28,682 bases of DNA from UBA1140 sp964573285 (GTDB taxonomy: Bacteria; Campylobacterota; Campylobacteria; Campylobacterales; Sulfurovaceae): NCBI GenBank assembly GCA_964573285.1, contig CAZNJD010000063.1, forward strand, positions 1 through 28,682, read 5' to 3'. Shown here one piece after another: positions 1 through 9,058 of this stretch (position 1 is its first letter; every line of letters begins with the position of its first letter). The notes beneath the pieces are model-generated. The model did not search any database, had not been told where the DNA came from, and worked only from the letters and a program-made list of their open reading frames with translations. A program made the translations under genes and the position numbers.

Positions 1-1
1 T

Positions 2-3000
2 GATAATTCAGCTTTAAATCCTTATAAGATTGGTAGTTATAATGTTATCTATTCTGCTTTGGATGGTGCGGGAAATGAGGCAAATCAAACCCGAATAGTC
101 AATATTATCTCTCCTGAAAGTTTAGTAGATGGATTAGATATTATAGAGAGTAAATGTGGAAGTTGGAATAATATTGCATTTGAAAACAGTTATACGCTCA
201 ATAATAATGATTGGGGCAAAAGTAGATTATTAGAGAACCAAGAGTATAAGCAGTGCATTTTTAGTTTCAATGATGAGAACAGTTTAAAAGGTGGTTGGCT
301 ATGGGGTTGGCCTAATGGAGAAGGAGGTGTCAAATCCTATCCTGAAGCGATTTATGGCAAGAAGTTTAGAGGACAAGTAAACCTTGAAGGCGTTTTACCA
401 AAACAGGTCAAAGAGTTAAGTAGTGTTAATATTGGCTTAACCTACCATGATTTCAATATCACAGGCTCTTATAATATTGCATTAGAGAGTTGGCTTCATA
501 CTACTGATGACTCCTCTATGGATGATATTCGATATGAGATTATGGTTCGTTTTGACCCTAATGGATTCTATCCAAGTGATAGACTGCTCTTCTCTGAAGA
601 TGCGTTGATTGATGGGGTTCACTATCGAGTCTTTAAAAAACAAGAGACAGACAATCCCAATCGATACTTCTATAATTTTGTAGCTAAAGAGAAAATCACC
701 AATATTGATTTCGATTTTGTAAAAATTTTGGATTATCTAAAAACAAATGACACTGAGACCTGTTCTGATATGGATGAACTCTATTATAATGATGTTGAGA
801 TGGGCGTAGAGGTGATTAATGGTCGAGGGGTTGTGGTACTTGATAGGTTTAATACAAAAGTAACAACCAAGAATAACCTACTAGAGAAAGCTCTATCCAT
901 AGGAGATGCCAGTGATATTGATATGAAGACCTTATATGAGGCAATTAACCATGGTGATGAGGTAGTTGATAAAAGTTGTCAAGATGGTATTGCAAATTTT
1001 TATGGTAAAACTCCCTCATTTACTGCACCTTTTAAAGGAGCAGTTGACCATTTCCTCTCTCTATCATTAAATAATATTCCTCTACATGGTGGTGTTGATG
1101 AAGATGGAAATATTACATTCTACTCTTTTGCAGGAGAGAGAAGAAATGGTGGACGATATGCTATATTGGGAGCACCTTTTGATCACTTGACTGGGGATAT
1201 GAAAGAGAGTACAACCAAACTTTTTAAATGGTTAACCAAAAAAGATAGTGTTGAGGACATATATAATGAAAACTTAACTATTGTTGTTAATAGTGGGGCA
1301 AAGAGTAGTTTGGAGCGTTGGATTTCAGATAATAATATTGAGACAAAATGGAATATAACCGAAGATACTTCACATATTTCAGATGGAACATTTGATATCT
1401 ATATAGTAATGAAAGAGCGTACCAATTTATATAAAGAGGCATTAGAGCAGAAAAAAGCAGTTATCCTGTTTGATGGACCTACTTTGGAGCAGAGAGAATA
1501 TATGGGTGTCTATTATACAGTTTGGACAGATGCCATAGGAGCATGGGATACAATCCCAAATGTTTGTAATAAAGCTTTGGAAAATCCATCTTCCAAAACG
1601 GAGAATATCTTACGAACAATTAATAATCTTCAAGATGGAAAATTGGATATTGAATATAGCGATTTAAGCTCTTATTGGCAAGCTAAAGGGACAAATAAGT
1701 TAACAGGAAAAAGCCTTGATGATGAGATTTTTAATGGAGTTAATGGGTTACGAGATTTTATAAAAAATGTAGATGCAGAGGATGTGAATATCTTTGATAG
1801 TAATTTAAGTAGTGATAGATTTTATAAGTTGGCACTGCTTATTGGGGATAAATATCGTCAAAATATAAAATACCCAATGAGTGTGACTTCAGATGATTTC
1901 ACATCATTTTATCGTGCTTATTACAGTGATGCCTCTGTCTCTTATGCTAGAGAAAACAATAAATTTCAATCAGATTTAGGAGATTTCACTCCCAATCTAT
2001 CAGAACTGTTGACAGCACCTACCACCTCGAAAACAATTACTGTTGTACCTAAGAGATTTGATGGTTGGACAGCTACTGGTCTTTATGCAATTCCTGGAAA
2101 AACTATTACAATCAAGAGATTAGATACCAATAGTGACATAAAAGTACAGGTTAAATTTAACATGCTTAGAGTCAATAGTACACGAATTTGGGAAAAAGAT
2201 TACTATACTCGACCACGATTTATGGAAAGTAGTTTTGTGACACTTCTTCCTAATAAATCCTATGCGTTATCAACTCCTTATGGTGGTCCAATCTATGTTT
2301 ATACCTCAGAGAGCAAAGAGAATCCTCCGACTATCAAAATTGCATTTGAAAATGTAGGAGAACACCCATCGCTAATTACCACAAGTACCTCTTTTGAAAG
2401 TGATAAGGTTAATGATTATTATCAGAATTTAAAAGATAGTATTTATAATTGGACAGATATCAAAACACCATTTGTAGAGATACACTCTATTAAACAACAA
2501 CAATTAGATGCATTTAATGAGAAACATTACAATGGTGATTTGGAGTTATATTTTTATGATTTAAAAAAATATTTGGTAGAGACAGTTTTAAGTGCTGCTG
2601 CTTATCAGGGGGATGGTTTAGAATTGAGTAGTGATGTTTTGCAGTGGTGTAGTAATAATAATTTAGATTGTACTTCAACCATTCATCAAAAACCAAAAAT
2701 TCAGCATATTAATTCTGATATTCATGCCTATTGTGGTGGTGCTTGTTCAGGTAATCCTTTTGATATGAGTGAACCTGTCACGATTTTTAGTGGTGGGGCA
2801 GTTCATGAGTATGGACATAATCTACAACGAAATTTATTAAAGTTTTATGGTTGGTATAGTACAGAAGTGACCAATAATATATTCACTCAATATGTGGTTA
2901 CAAAATATTTTGCTGATCATAATAGAAAAGTAGGAAACTATAAATGGAATAACTATCCAAAAGCTTATGGATTATTACAAAAAGCAATTCGAGAAAATAT

Positions 3001-3898
3001 AGAGATAAAAGAAGGTGTACATCCTATGTGGTTGGATACAGAAGTTCATCAAGATGCCGATATTAGACAAGTTTTAGTTTCACATATTGCATTTTTAAAT
3101 CAAAATTGGAATGTTTATACCAAACTGTATCTAATGGAAAGAATTTTTAGAGATACATATACCTCAGAAGAGAAATGGGATGCTGTAAAAGATAATTTAG
3201 GATTTGATACTTATAGTTATACTGAAGCCAAAGAGGTGGATAGCAAAGATAATATTATCGGTGGTAATGATTTTATGGTAATCACACTTAGCAAGATACT
3301 CAATAAAGATTATAGAGAATTTTTTAAAGCATGGGGATTGCGTATCTCAGATAAAGCCTCTCAACAGTTAGATAGTACCAACTATACAGAGAGTGTTAAA
3401 GCAGAGTTCTTCCTCTTTAGAGATGACCATGACCTTGTTATTGATATGCCGACCAAATCTTTGCCTATTGATGGTGCAGATCTTTTAAGCTCTTTAACTA
3501 TTGATGAGTTATGTACGGGAAATACATTAGAGGAGTGTAAAGATAAAGCCCTAATTTATGACTTTGAGGGTACAAATTTAACATTTCACTCTATTTTCTC
3601 AGATAATAGTACTACAGACTCTATTGGAAAAGATGGCATAACACTCACTGCCAAAGCAAAAGATGAGAATAATGAGGAGATAGCTATTTCAATTAATGTC
3701 GCTATAGATGATACCATAACAGCAGGAAAAACATCACTGCTTGCATGGATAGAAAAAGATAATAATAGTGATTTGGATGATTCAAAAAGTTATACCATTA
3801 ACTATGATGATGTCCCTTATATCGAAATTGATTCTGATGGAAAAGCGATAAATAGAGTTAAGATTAGAGTTAATTTGACAAATTTAAAATCCAATTAA
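2..3898 (+). CDS. Secreted GH12-like / M60 (ImpA-SslE type) metalloprotease, 5' partial
   Basis: The reading frame is open from base 2, so the true start lies upstream; the TTG at 59 is only an internal codon. Residues below count from that TTG. The first visible residues (NPYKIGSYNVIYSALDGAGN) look like the end of a DUF5011/HYR Ig-like domain. Residues about 31-270 resemble glycoside hydrolase family 12: an NNxWG-like stretch, a VKSYP stretch (91-95), YEIMVRF with Glu160 where GH12 has its nucleophile, and GVEVINGRG with Glu251 where GH12 has its acid/base. After about residue 310 the protein looks like the ImpA/SslE N-terminal region, followed by an M60 zinc site HEYGH (916-920) with a third ligand candidate Glu936, fitting HEXXHX(8,28)E. 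M60 enzymes cleave glycoproteins such as mucins. A short beta-rich tail follows, with no sorting signal I recognise. Likely role: extracellular attack on glycan-coated protein. Family assignment is confident for M60 and good for GH12; activity is inference. Confidence 0.85.
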   Translation, partial: DNSALNPYKIGSYNVIYSALDGAGNEANQTRIVNIISPESLVDGLDIIESKCGSWNNIAFENSYTLNNNDWGKSRLLENQEYKQCIFSFNDENSLKGGWLWGWPNGEGGVKSYPEAIYGKKFRGQVNLEGVLPKQVKELSSVNIGLTYHDFNITGSYNIALESWLHTTDDSSMDDIRYEIMVRFDPNGFYPSDRLLFSEDALIDGVHYRVFKKQETDNPNRYFYNFVAKEKITNIDFDFVKILDYLKTNDTETCSDMDELYYNDVEMGVEVINGRGVVVLDRFNTKVTTKNNLLEKALSIGDASDIDMKTLYEAINHGDEVVDKSCQDGIANFYGKTPSFTAPFKGAVDHFLSLSLNNIPLHGGVDEDGNITFYSFAGERRNGGRYAILGAPFDHLTGDMKESTTKLFKWLTKKDSVEDIYNENLTIVVNSGAKSSLERWISDNNIETKWNITEDTSHISDGTFDIYIVMKERTNLYKEALEQKKAVILFDGPTLEQREYMGVYYTVWTDAIGAWDTIPNVCNKALENPSSKTENILRTINNLQDGKLDIEYSDLSSYWQAKGTNKLTGKSLDDEIFNGVNGLRDFIKNVDAEDVNIFDSNLSSDRFYKLALLIGDKYRQNIKYPMSVTSDDFTSFYRAYYSDASVSYARENNKFQSDLGDFTPNLSELLTAPTTSKTITVVPKRFDGWTATGLYAIPGKTITIKRLDTNSDIKVQVKFNMLRVNSTRIWEKDYYTRPRFMESSFVTLLPNKSYALSTPYGGPIYVYTSESKENPPTIKIAFENVGEHPSLITTSTSFESDKVNDYYQNLKDSIYNWTDIKTPFVEIHSIKQQQLDAFNEKHYNGDLELYFYDLKKYLVETVLSAAAYQGDGLELSSDVLQWCSNNNLDCTSTIHQKPKIQHINSDIHAYCGGACSGNPFDMSEPVTIFSGGAVHEYGHNLQRNLLKFYGWYSTEVTNNIFTQYVVTKYFADHNRKVGNYKWNNYPKAYGLLQKAIRENIEIKEGVHPMWLDTEVHQDADIRQVLVSHIAFLNQNWNVYTKLYLMERIFRDTYTSEEKWDAVKDNLGFDTYSYTEAKEVDSKDNIIGGNDFMVITLSKILNKDYREFFKAWGLRISDKASQQLDSTNYTESVKAEFFLFRDDHDLVIDMPTKSLPIDGADLLSSLTIDELCTGNTLEECKDKALIYDFEGTNLTFHSIFSDNSTTDSIGKDGITLTAKAKDENNEEIAISINVAIDDTITAGKTSLLAWIEKDNNSDLDDSKSYTINYDDVPYIEIDSDGKAINRVKIRVNLTNLKSN

Positions 3899-3921
3899 TA
3901 TCAGTTCCATAAAACCTTTAT

Positions 3922-3953
3922 TTAGATAGAAATTTATAAATATTTCTATCTAA
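3922..3953. terminator. Bidirectional rho-independent terminator
   Basis: A perfect 12-base inverted repeat, TTAGATAGAAAT / ATTTCTATCTAA, has an 8-base loop and is followed on the + strand by five T residues (3954-3958). It lies between the convergent M60 gene and kbp. The stem is A/T-rich and therefore weak. The T tract is better on the + strand than on the - strand. Confidence 0.7.
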
Positions 3954-3960
3954 TTTTTAA

Positions 3961-4434
3961 TTATGCAATAACTTCAGGAATTCTGATAGTTTGACCTGGA
4001 TAGATTAAGTCTTTATCTTTAATGACTTCAAGATTGGCATCTACTATATGTGTGTATTTATTTCCATCATCATAGAATTTGGTTGCAATCTCCCATAGTG
4101 TATCACCTTTTTCTATAGTATAGAAAATCTCTTCTGGTATCTCAATACTTTGTTCTTCTGAATTAGAAGAGAGCATCTCCATAGTAATTAATTGGTCAGC
4201 ATTAACTTGTGCAATTCCCTCAATATTCCCTGCGATTAATATAGCTTTTTCTCTAGTTTCAAAATCTTTTGCAACTCCTGCTAAAGTAACACTCTTACCA
4301 TCAACCTCAACTATTAGTCCGTCAACTGGTAACTCTTCAAAACTACTCTCTATCTCTGTTTTAATAGCTTCAGAGTCATTCCCTTTCCCCAATAAACTTT
4401 TTCCTCTATTTGACATAAAATCAAAAAAACCCAT
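3961..4434 (-). CDS. kbp: BON-LysM domain protein, Kbp/YgaU-like
   Basis: A 157-residue protein, close to the 149 residues of E. coli Kbp (YgaU). It begins with MGFFDFMSNRGKSLLG, typical of this family, and has no signal peptide. A BON domain (about 25-85, with VDGKSVTLAGVAKDFETREKA) is followed by a LysM domain (about 104-154, YTIEKGDTLWEIATKFY...GQTIRIP). In E. coli this protein is a cytoplasmic potassium-binding protein that helps in high K+; LysM domains otherwise bind peptidoglycan. A good Shine-Dalgarno (AAAAGGAT, 7 bases before the ATG) supports the start. It lies 50 bases downstream of dcd on the same strand and may share its transcript. The potassium role is family knowledge and not visible in the sequence. 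Confidence 0.85.
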   Translation of the reverse strand: MGFFDFMSNRGKSLLGKGNDSEAIKTEIESSFEELPVDGLIVEVDGKSVTLAGVAKDFETREKAILIAGNIEGIAQVNADQLITMEMLSSNSEEQSIEIPEEIFYTIEKGDTLWEIATKFYDDGNKYTHIVDANLEVIKDKDLIYPGQTIRIPEVIA

Positions 4435-4484
4435 ATATAATCCTTTTCATTAAAAATGTTACAGATTATTATATTGTAATAATC

Positions 4485-5051
4485 TTAACTCTCTTTTAAA
4501 ATTCTAGGTAAAGTTATACCTGTTTGATTTTGATATTTTCCTTTTCTATCTCTATAAGTTATCTCACACTGTTCATCACCTTCCAAAAATAAGACTTGAG
4601 CTATCCCCTCATTTGCATAAATTTTGGCAGGTAGAGGGGTTGTATTTGAAATTTCTATAGTTATATGACCCTCAAATCCTGGTTCAAATGGTGTAACATT
4701 GACTATAATTCCACATCTAGCATATGTACTTTTTCCAACACATAATCCAAGTGTATCCTTTGGCATTCTAAAATACTCAATAGTCCTTGCTAGGGCAAAT
4801 GAGTTTGGTGGAACAATACATATATCACCCTTGAAGTCAACCACATTATTATTATTAAACTCTTTTGGGTCAACTACCTCTGCATTGATATTTGTAAATA
4901 TCTTGAACTCATTACTTACTCTAATATCATATCCATATGAACTAAGTCCATAAGATACTACTCCCTCTCCTATAAGACCCTCACAAAATGGTTCTATCAT
5001 ATTCTCTTTGAGTGATTTTTCTCGTATCCAACTATCTGATTTAAGTCCCAT
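4485..5051 (-). CDS. dcd: dCTP deaminase
   Basis: 188 residues, matching the usual length (E. coli Dcd is 193). It converts dCTP to dUTP plus ammonia, feeding dUTPase and dTMP synthesis in the cytosol. Visible family motifs: SSYGYDIRV near residue 40, the nucleotide-binding GKSTYAR (106-112; Ser108 and Arg112 correspond to E. coli Ser111 and Arg115) and TIEISNT with Glu133 at the position of the catalytic Glu138. The C-terminal YRDRKGKYQNQTGITLPR closes over the substrate in this family. The start has a strong TGGAGGTC ribosome site. Two TATAAT sequences lie just upstream on the - strand (5079-5084 and 5089-5094). A fused DCD-DUT activity is possible but I see no specific sign of it. Confidence 0.95.
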   Translation of the reverse strand: MGLKSDSWIREKSLKENMIEPFCEGLIGEGVVSYGLSSYGYDIRVSNEFKIFTNINAEVVDPKEFNNNNVVDFKGDICIVPPNSFALARTIEYFRMPKDTLGLCVGKSTYARCGIIVNVTPFEPGFEGHITIEISNTTPLPAKIYANEGIAQVLFLEGDEQCEITYRDRKGKYQNQTGITLPRILKES

Positions 5052-5078
5052 AAAAGACCTCCAAAAATTATTTTTGAT

Positions 5079-5094
5079 ATTATATCATATTATA
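5079..5094 (-). promoter_or_regulatory. Putative dcd promoter (-10 elements)
   Basis: On the - strand two perfect TATAAT hexamers occur at 5094-5089 and 5084-5079, giving a start of transcription near base 5072 for the nearer one and a leader of about 20 bases. The nearer one is part of a 13-base palindrome (TGATAT T ATATCA, 5075-5087), which could be an operator or chance in A/T-rich DNA. No clear -35 is seen, which is usual for Campylobacterota sigma-70 promoters. Confidence 0.45.
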
Positions 5095-5124
5095 AAAATA
5101 AGCAAAGCTTAATTTAATTTTAAA

Positions 5125-5130
5125 TATAAT
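5125..5130 (+). promoter_or_regulatory. Putative -10 box for the PilJ-like/NIT-kinase pair
   Basis: A perfect TATAAT lies 62 bases before the ATG at 5193 within very A/T-rich DNA, giving a leader of roughly 55 bases. No -35 is recognisable. Because the region is almost all A and T, chance occurrence is quite possible. Confidence 0.3.
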
Positions 5131-5192
5131 TTTTAAATTTTAAATTAAATAAAAACTAAATTAATAAGTTATAAATAGGTGAGAGGATAAGT

Positions 5193-5948
5193 ATGGGAAG
5201 AATAAGGAATATATTATTAATTATATTGTTACCATTTTCTCTATTTGCTTCTATTCGAGGTAATATAACGATTATTGAAGCATCTGAAAATATTAGATAT
5301 TTAGGTCAAAAAATTTCTAAAGAGTATCTATTCTTTTATCAAAATCCGAAAAAGATAGAACTTAGAGATGCTATATTTGATGATGTTAAACGACTAGAAA
5401 AATCTATTATAGATATAAGAATGATTACCAATAATAGATATAGTAAAAAAGTTTTAGATTTCTTAGTATACAATAAAGATGCGATAAAAGAGCTAATAGA
5501 CAAACCAGTAGATATAGAAAAAAGTATATTGATGCTTGATTATAGTGAAAGTTTTTTAGATGGTGCAAACTTTATTAAAAATGCACATAGATATGATTTT
5601 TCAATTGAAGAGAAAATGTTGATGAGGCTTAAAGATATAGAGTATTTATTAGAGAGAACTTCTAAATATTATATAGCTTATTCGCTAAATATTAATAAAA
5701 AAAGTACTCTAAATAATATAAATAAGGCAATTGTTAAGATTGAGATGATATTAAAAGAGGTTAATAGTTATCCTTATTCAGAAGAGTTATCTATAGAGAT
5801 AAGAGAGATGAATAGCAATTGGATTAAATATAAACAGTTTCTCTACAAAGTCAAAAAATTATCTCTATCAAGTTTAATACTGCTTTCAATAACAGATTTT
5901 GAAAATAGCATCAAAAAGATAGCCCTCTATCATAAACAAAATCAATAA
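5193..5948 (+). CDS. Periplasmic PilJ-type (nitrate/nitrite-sensor-like) protein
   Basis: 251 residues with a clear signal peptide (hydrophobic 6-19, cleavage likely near Ala19/Ser20) and no other membrane segment, so probably free in the periplasm. Residues 35-46 (RYLGQKISKEYL) align with the RMLSQRIAKEYL signature of PilJ/NarX-type sensor domains, four-helix bundles that in NarX bind nitrate and nitrite. A second, weaker copy starts near residue 146 (DIEYLLERTSKYYIAY), so the protein looks like two repeats of one helical unit, as in PilJ domains. It ends 10 bases before a hybrid kinase with a NIT domain, surely co-transcribed. Ribosome site GAGAGGA precedes the ATG. Likely role: a soluble ligand-binding partner for the kinase. 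Family call is good; ligand and partnership are inferred. Confidence 0.65.
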   Translation: MGRIRNILLIILLPFSLFASIRGNITIIEASENIRYLGQKISKEYLFFYQNPKKIELRDAIFDDVKRLEKSIIDIRMITNNRYSKKVLDFLVYNKDAIKELIDKPVDIEKSILMLDYSESFLDGANFIKNAHRYDFSIEEKMLMRLKDIEYLLERTSKYYIAYSLNINKKSTLNNINKAIVKIEMILKEVNSYPYSEELSIEIREMNSNWIKYKQFLYKVKKLSLSSLILLSITDFENSIKKIALYHKQNQ

Positions 5949-5958
5949 AAGGAGTATT

Positions 5959-8900
5959 ATGAAAATCAAAAATAGCAAAAGTATCTCTTTTCTTTTTATT
6001 ATTATTACTGTTGTAATGGTAATGTTTGGACTATTATATAATGTTTCTATCTCATATAGTGAATATAAAGATAAAAAAGATGGTATTGCACATATAACTC
6101 TAATAAATAGGTTGGATGCTGTTTTATCCAAGATAGATGAAGAGAAACTCTGTAGTGCCATCTATATGGGAACCAAAAATAAAAAAGATTTGAAAAAATT
6201 AAGAATATATCAAGAATTGGTTGATTTGGAGATAGAAAAAGTGTTAGCTTTTTTAGATAAGCATAGAGAAGAGGCACACCATAAAGAGAGTATCAAAAAT
6301 ATTTTTAAGAATTTAAATTATATAAGAACTAGAGTTGATATTCTCAATATGGATAATAGAGGAACTATTTTTGAGTATTATAAAAATAAGATTGATAATA
6401 AACTTCTTGGATTGATGCAAAATATGGTTCAAAATAGTTTACTTAGTAATAGTAGCAGATTTTATTATTATATGGAACTCTCTAAATTAAAAGAGAATTT
6501 AAATACAGAAAAAGCATTTATCTCTTTTGTTTTGAGTGGTTCAATAAAGATGAATAGTCAAGATTTAATACTATGGGAAAATTTTATTAGAAATGATATT
6601 GTTCCAAATTTTTATAACAAATTAGATAATATTCTCACTATTGCCAAACTTACAAAGATAATTAATCCCAAAAAGTTTTCTATAACAACAGATAAATTAA
6701 GAGCTAAGATATTTATAAATTCAATGGATGGTAGATACTCTATATCTCCAAGAGATTGGATAAAACAGAATATACAAAAAATCAAAAAAATTAATAGTGC
6801 CAAAGAGCTTCTTATATCAGAACTCAAAAATAATATACTAGAAAAATTAAATAGTTCAAAAGATATAACAATCAAATTAGCAATAGCGACTATATTAATT
6901 TTTATACTTTTTATAACACTAGCTTATCTATTTCATAATAATATTATCAATAATCGTTTACTATTTAATACACTCAAAGATATAGAAGCCGACCTTGATG
7001 AGCAACAAAGAGAAGAGATTAAAAAAGTTATTAAAAAAAATGATACTATAGAGATATATAAATTTTTAGCAAATGCTATCAAAGAACCAAGTCGTGCAAA
7101 AGACCATTTTTTAGCCAATATGTCTCATGAAATTCGTACGCCACTTAATGGTATTATTGGATTTACCAATATTTTAAAAGAGAGTGAATTAAAAGAAGAC
7201 CAACAAGAATTTTTAAGTATTATAGAAGAGAGTTCCAATAATTTAATTCATATTGTTAATGATATATTAGATTTTTCAAAAGTAACTTCTGGAAAAATTG
7301 AATTTGAAAATATCTCATTTAATATAATGAACAAATTTGAAGCAACTGTTGACTCATATGCTGCAAAAGCATCTCAAAAGAATATAGAATTAAATCTATT
7401 TATAGACCCAAAACTTCCGACCAATCTTATTGGAGATTCTACTAAAATTTCACAAATCATTATTAATTTATTAAGTAATGCAATTAAGTTTACTGATGAA
7501 GGGGGCACTGTAGATGTTAGAATAGAGAAACTATCTCAAATAGAAGATTTAGTGACTTTGAAATTTTCAGTCAAAGATTCGGGTATTGGTATATCTTCAG
7601 AACAACAAGATAAAATATTTGATGAGTTTTCACAAGCAGATGTTAGTACTAGTAGGAAATTTGGAGGAACAGGTCTAGGGCTTACAATCTCTAGTAAATT
7701 TGTCTCTTTGATGGGAGGAAAACTAGAAGTAGAAAGCAAAGAGGGTAAAGGAGCTACATTCTTCTTTTCTATCAATTTACGAAAGTCTATAGAAGCTAAA
7801 GAGAGGGTTCATGATGATTTTAGTCAAATAGAAGTATCTTATATTACACTACCAAACAAAAAACCTAATTATAAAAATTTGGAGATTTATACAAAGTATA
7901 TTAATGCCAAATTTAAAACTTATAGTTATAAAGAAATTTTTAAGCTAGAAGAGAGAGATCTTCCAAATATTATATTTATTGACCATCAATATATAAAAGA
8001 TAAAGAGAAGATAAGCTCACTATTAAAACTTAATACCAAAATAGTTTTGCTTACTACAGCAGAGATAGAAAAATGTAAATATCCTATCAAAGAACAGGTA
8101 TCAAAAGTTATATATAAACCCATTAATTATAGTAAAACACTTAGAGTTTTAAAATTAGTAAAAGATAAGAGTATAGATAATAAACAGACTCTTACCAAAG
8201 TCAATGATAGTAGGCTAACTCAAGCATTTAAAGGTGTAAAAGCATTAGTGGTCGAAGATAATATTATTAATCAAAAGTTAATTTATAGTCTTTTGACTAA
8301 TTTTAATATTAGTGTTACTATAGCTAATAATGGCTTAGAAGCTTTGAATTTAAGAAAACAGAATAGATATGATATTATATTTATGGATATACAAATGCCT
8401 ATTATGTCAGGTATTGAATCAACTCAAAATATTATTGAGTACGAAAAAGAGAGAGATGAAAAGCATGTTCCTATAGTTGCTTTGACAGCAAATACTATTC
8501 AAGGGGATAAAGAGAAATATCTAGCTAGTGGAATGGATAGATACCTCCAAAAGCCTATAGATGTCGAGGAACTTATGACCATTCTTGAAGAGTATTTTCC
8601 AATTAATGAGATTAGAGATGTAATCCCACTAAAAAATAATATACAATCGACTCAACAAGAGATATTTAAAATAATACTATACAAAGAGACTCTATTAACA
8701 GCTAAAATATACTCTGCAATTTTAAATAATTTAGGATATAAAGTTGATATGTATAGCTCTGAAGCTGAATTTATTTCTAACTTAAATAATAATGAATATA
8801 AGTTTGCACTTTTTGATATTAAACCTTTTAGAGTTGCACATAGTGATGATTTTTTAGTTAAGCAGATTAGAAATAGTGGTGCTACACCTATTGCTTTTGT

Positions 8901-8988
8901 AGAAGATAATTATAGTAGTGATTGTGAAACACTCAATAGTGTAGGTACAGTAAATGAGATTTATCAAAAACTAAAGAAGTGTGGATAG
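5959..8988 (+). CDS. Hybrid sensor histidine kinase with NIT domain and three receiver-like domains
   Basis: 1009 residues. A first membrane helix (about 8-29), then a periplasmic helical region to about residue 305 that looks like a NIT (nitrate/nitrite-sensing) domain, notably LKENLNTEKAFISFVLSG, which resembles the second NIT repeat; then a second membrane helix (about 306-325). The cytoplasmic part has a HisKA domain with SHEIRTP (His390), an HATPase domain with N, G1 (DSGIGIS) and G2 (GGTGLGL) boxes, a degenerate receiver (about 620-735, Asp675, YKP lysine motif), a complete receiver (VVEDN, phospho-acceptor Asp810 in FMDIQMP, LTAN, LQKP) and a last degenerate receiver (about 895-1009, Asp953 but no acidic pair). 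There is no Hpt domain or DNA-binding output, so phosphate must pass to proteins encoded elsewhere. RBS AAAGGAG precedes the ATG. The signal is probably a nitrogen oxyanion, by domain family only. Confidence 0.85.
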   Translation: MKIKNSKSISFLFIIITVVMVMFGLLYNVSISYSEYKDKKDGIAHITLINRLDAVLSKIDEEKLCSAIYMGTKNKKDLKKLRIYQELVDLEIEKVLAFLDKHREEAHHKESIKNIFKNLNYIRTRVDILNMDNRGTIFEYYKNKIDNKLLGLMQNMVQNSLLSNSSRFYYYMELSKLKENLNTEKAFISFVLSGSIKMNSQDLILWENFIRNDIVPNFYNKLDNILTIAKLTKIINPKKFSITTDKLRAKIFINSMDGRYSISPRDWIKQNIQKIKKINSAKELLISELKNNILEKLNSSKDITIKLAIATILIFILFITLAYLFHNNIINNRLLFNTLKDIEADLDEQQREEIKKVIKKNDTIEIYKFLANAIKEPSRAKDHFLANMSHEIRTPLNGIIGFTNILKESELKEDQQEFLSIIEESSNNLIHIVNDILDFSKVTSGKIEFENISFNIMNKFEATVDSYAAKASQKNIELNLFIDPKLPTNLIGDSTKISQIIINLLSNAIKFTDEGGTVDVRIEKLSQIEDLVTLKFSVKDSGIGISSEQQDKIFDEFSQADVSTSRKFGGTGLGLTISSKFVSLMGGKLEVESKEGKGATFFFSINLRKSIEAKERVHDDFSQIEVSYITLPNKKPNYKNLEIYTKYINAKFKTYSYKEIFKLEERDLPNIIFIDHQYIKDKEKISSLLKLNTKIVLLTTAEIEKCKYPIKEQVSKVIYKPINYSKTLRVLKLVKDKSIDNKQTLTKVNDSRLTQAFKGVKALVVEDNIINQKLIYSLLTNFNISVTIANNGLEALNLRKQNRYDIIFMDIQMPIMSGIESTQNIIEYEKERDEKHVPIVALTANTIQGDKEKYLASGMDRYLQKPIDVEELMTILEEYFPINEIRDVIPLKNNIQSTQQEIFKIILYKETLLTAKIYSAILNNLGYKVDMYSSEAEFISNLNNNEYKFALFDIKPFRVAHSDDFLVKQIRNSGATPIAFVEDNYSSDCETLNSVGTVNEIYQKLKKCG

Positions 8989-9058
8989 AGCTAACTAAGA
9001 AAAGCTTATTAATAATTTAATCATAAATAATACATCATAAGGTACTTAAGCACTAATT

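Noticed and set aside
4699..4953. 84-codon + strand frame inside dcd
   Set aside because: Shadow of the conserved dcd coding sequence on the other strand; no ribosome site.
5099..5111. Short inverted repeat TAAGC-AAA-GCTTA as a terminator or operator
   Set aside because: Five-base arms in A/T-rich DNA, no T tract, between divergent genes where no terminator is expected.
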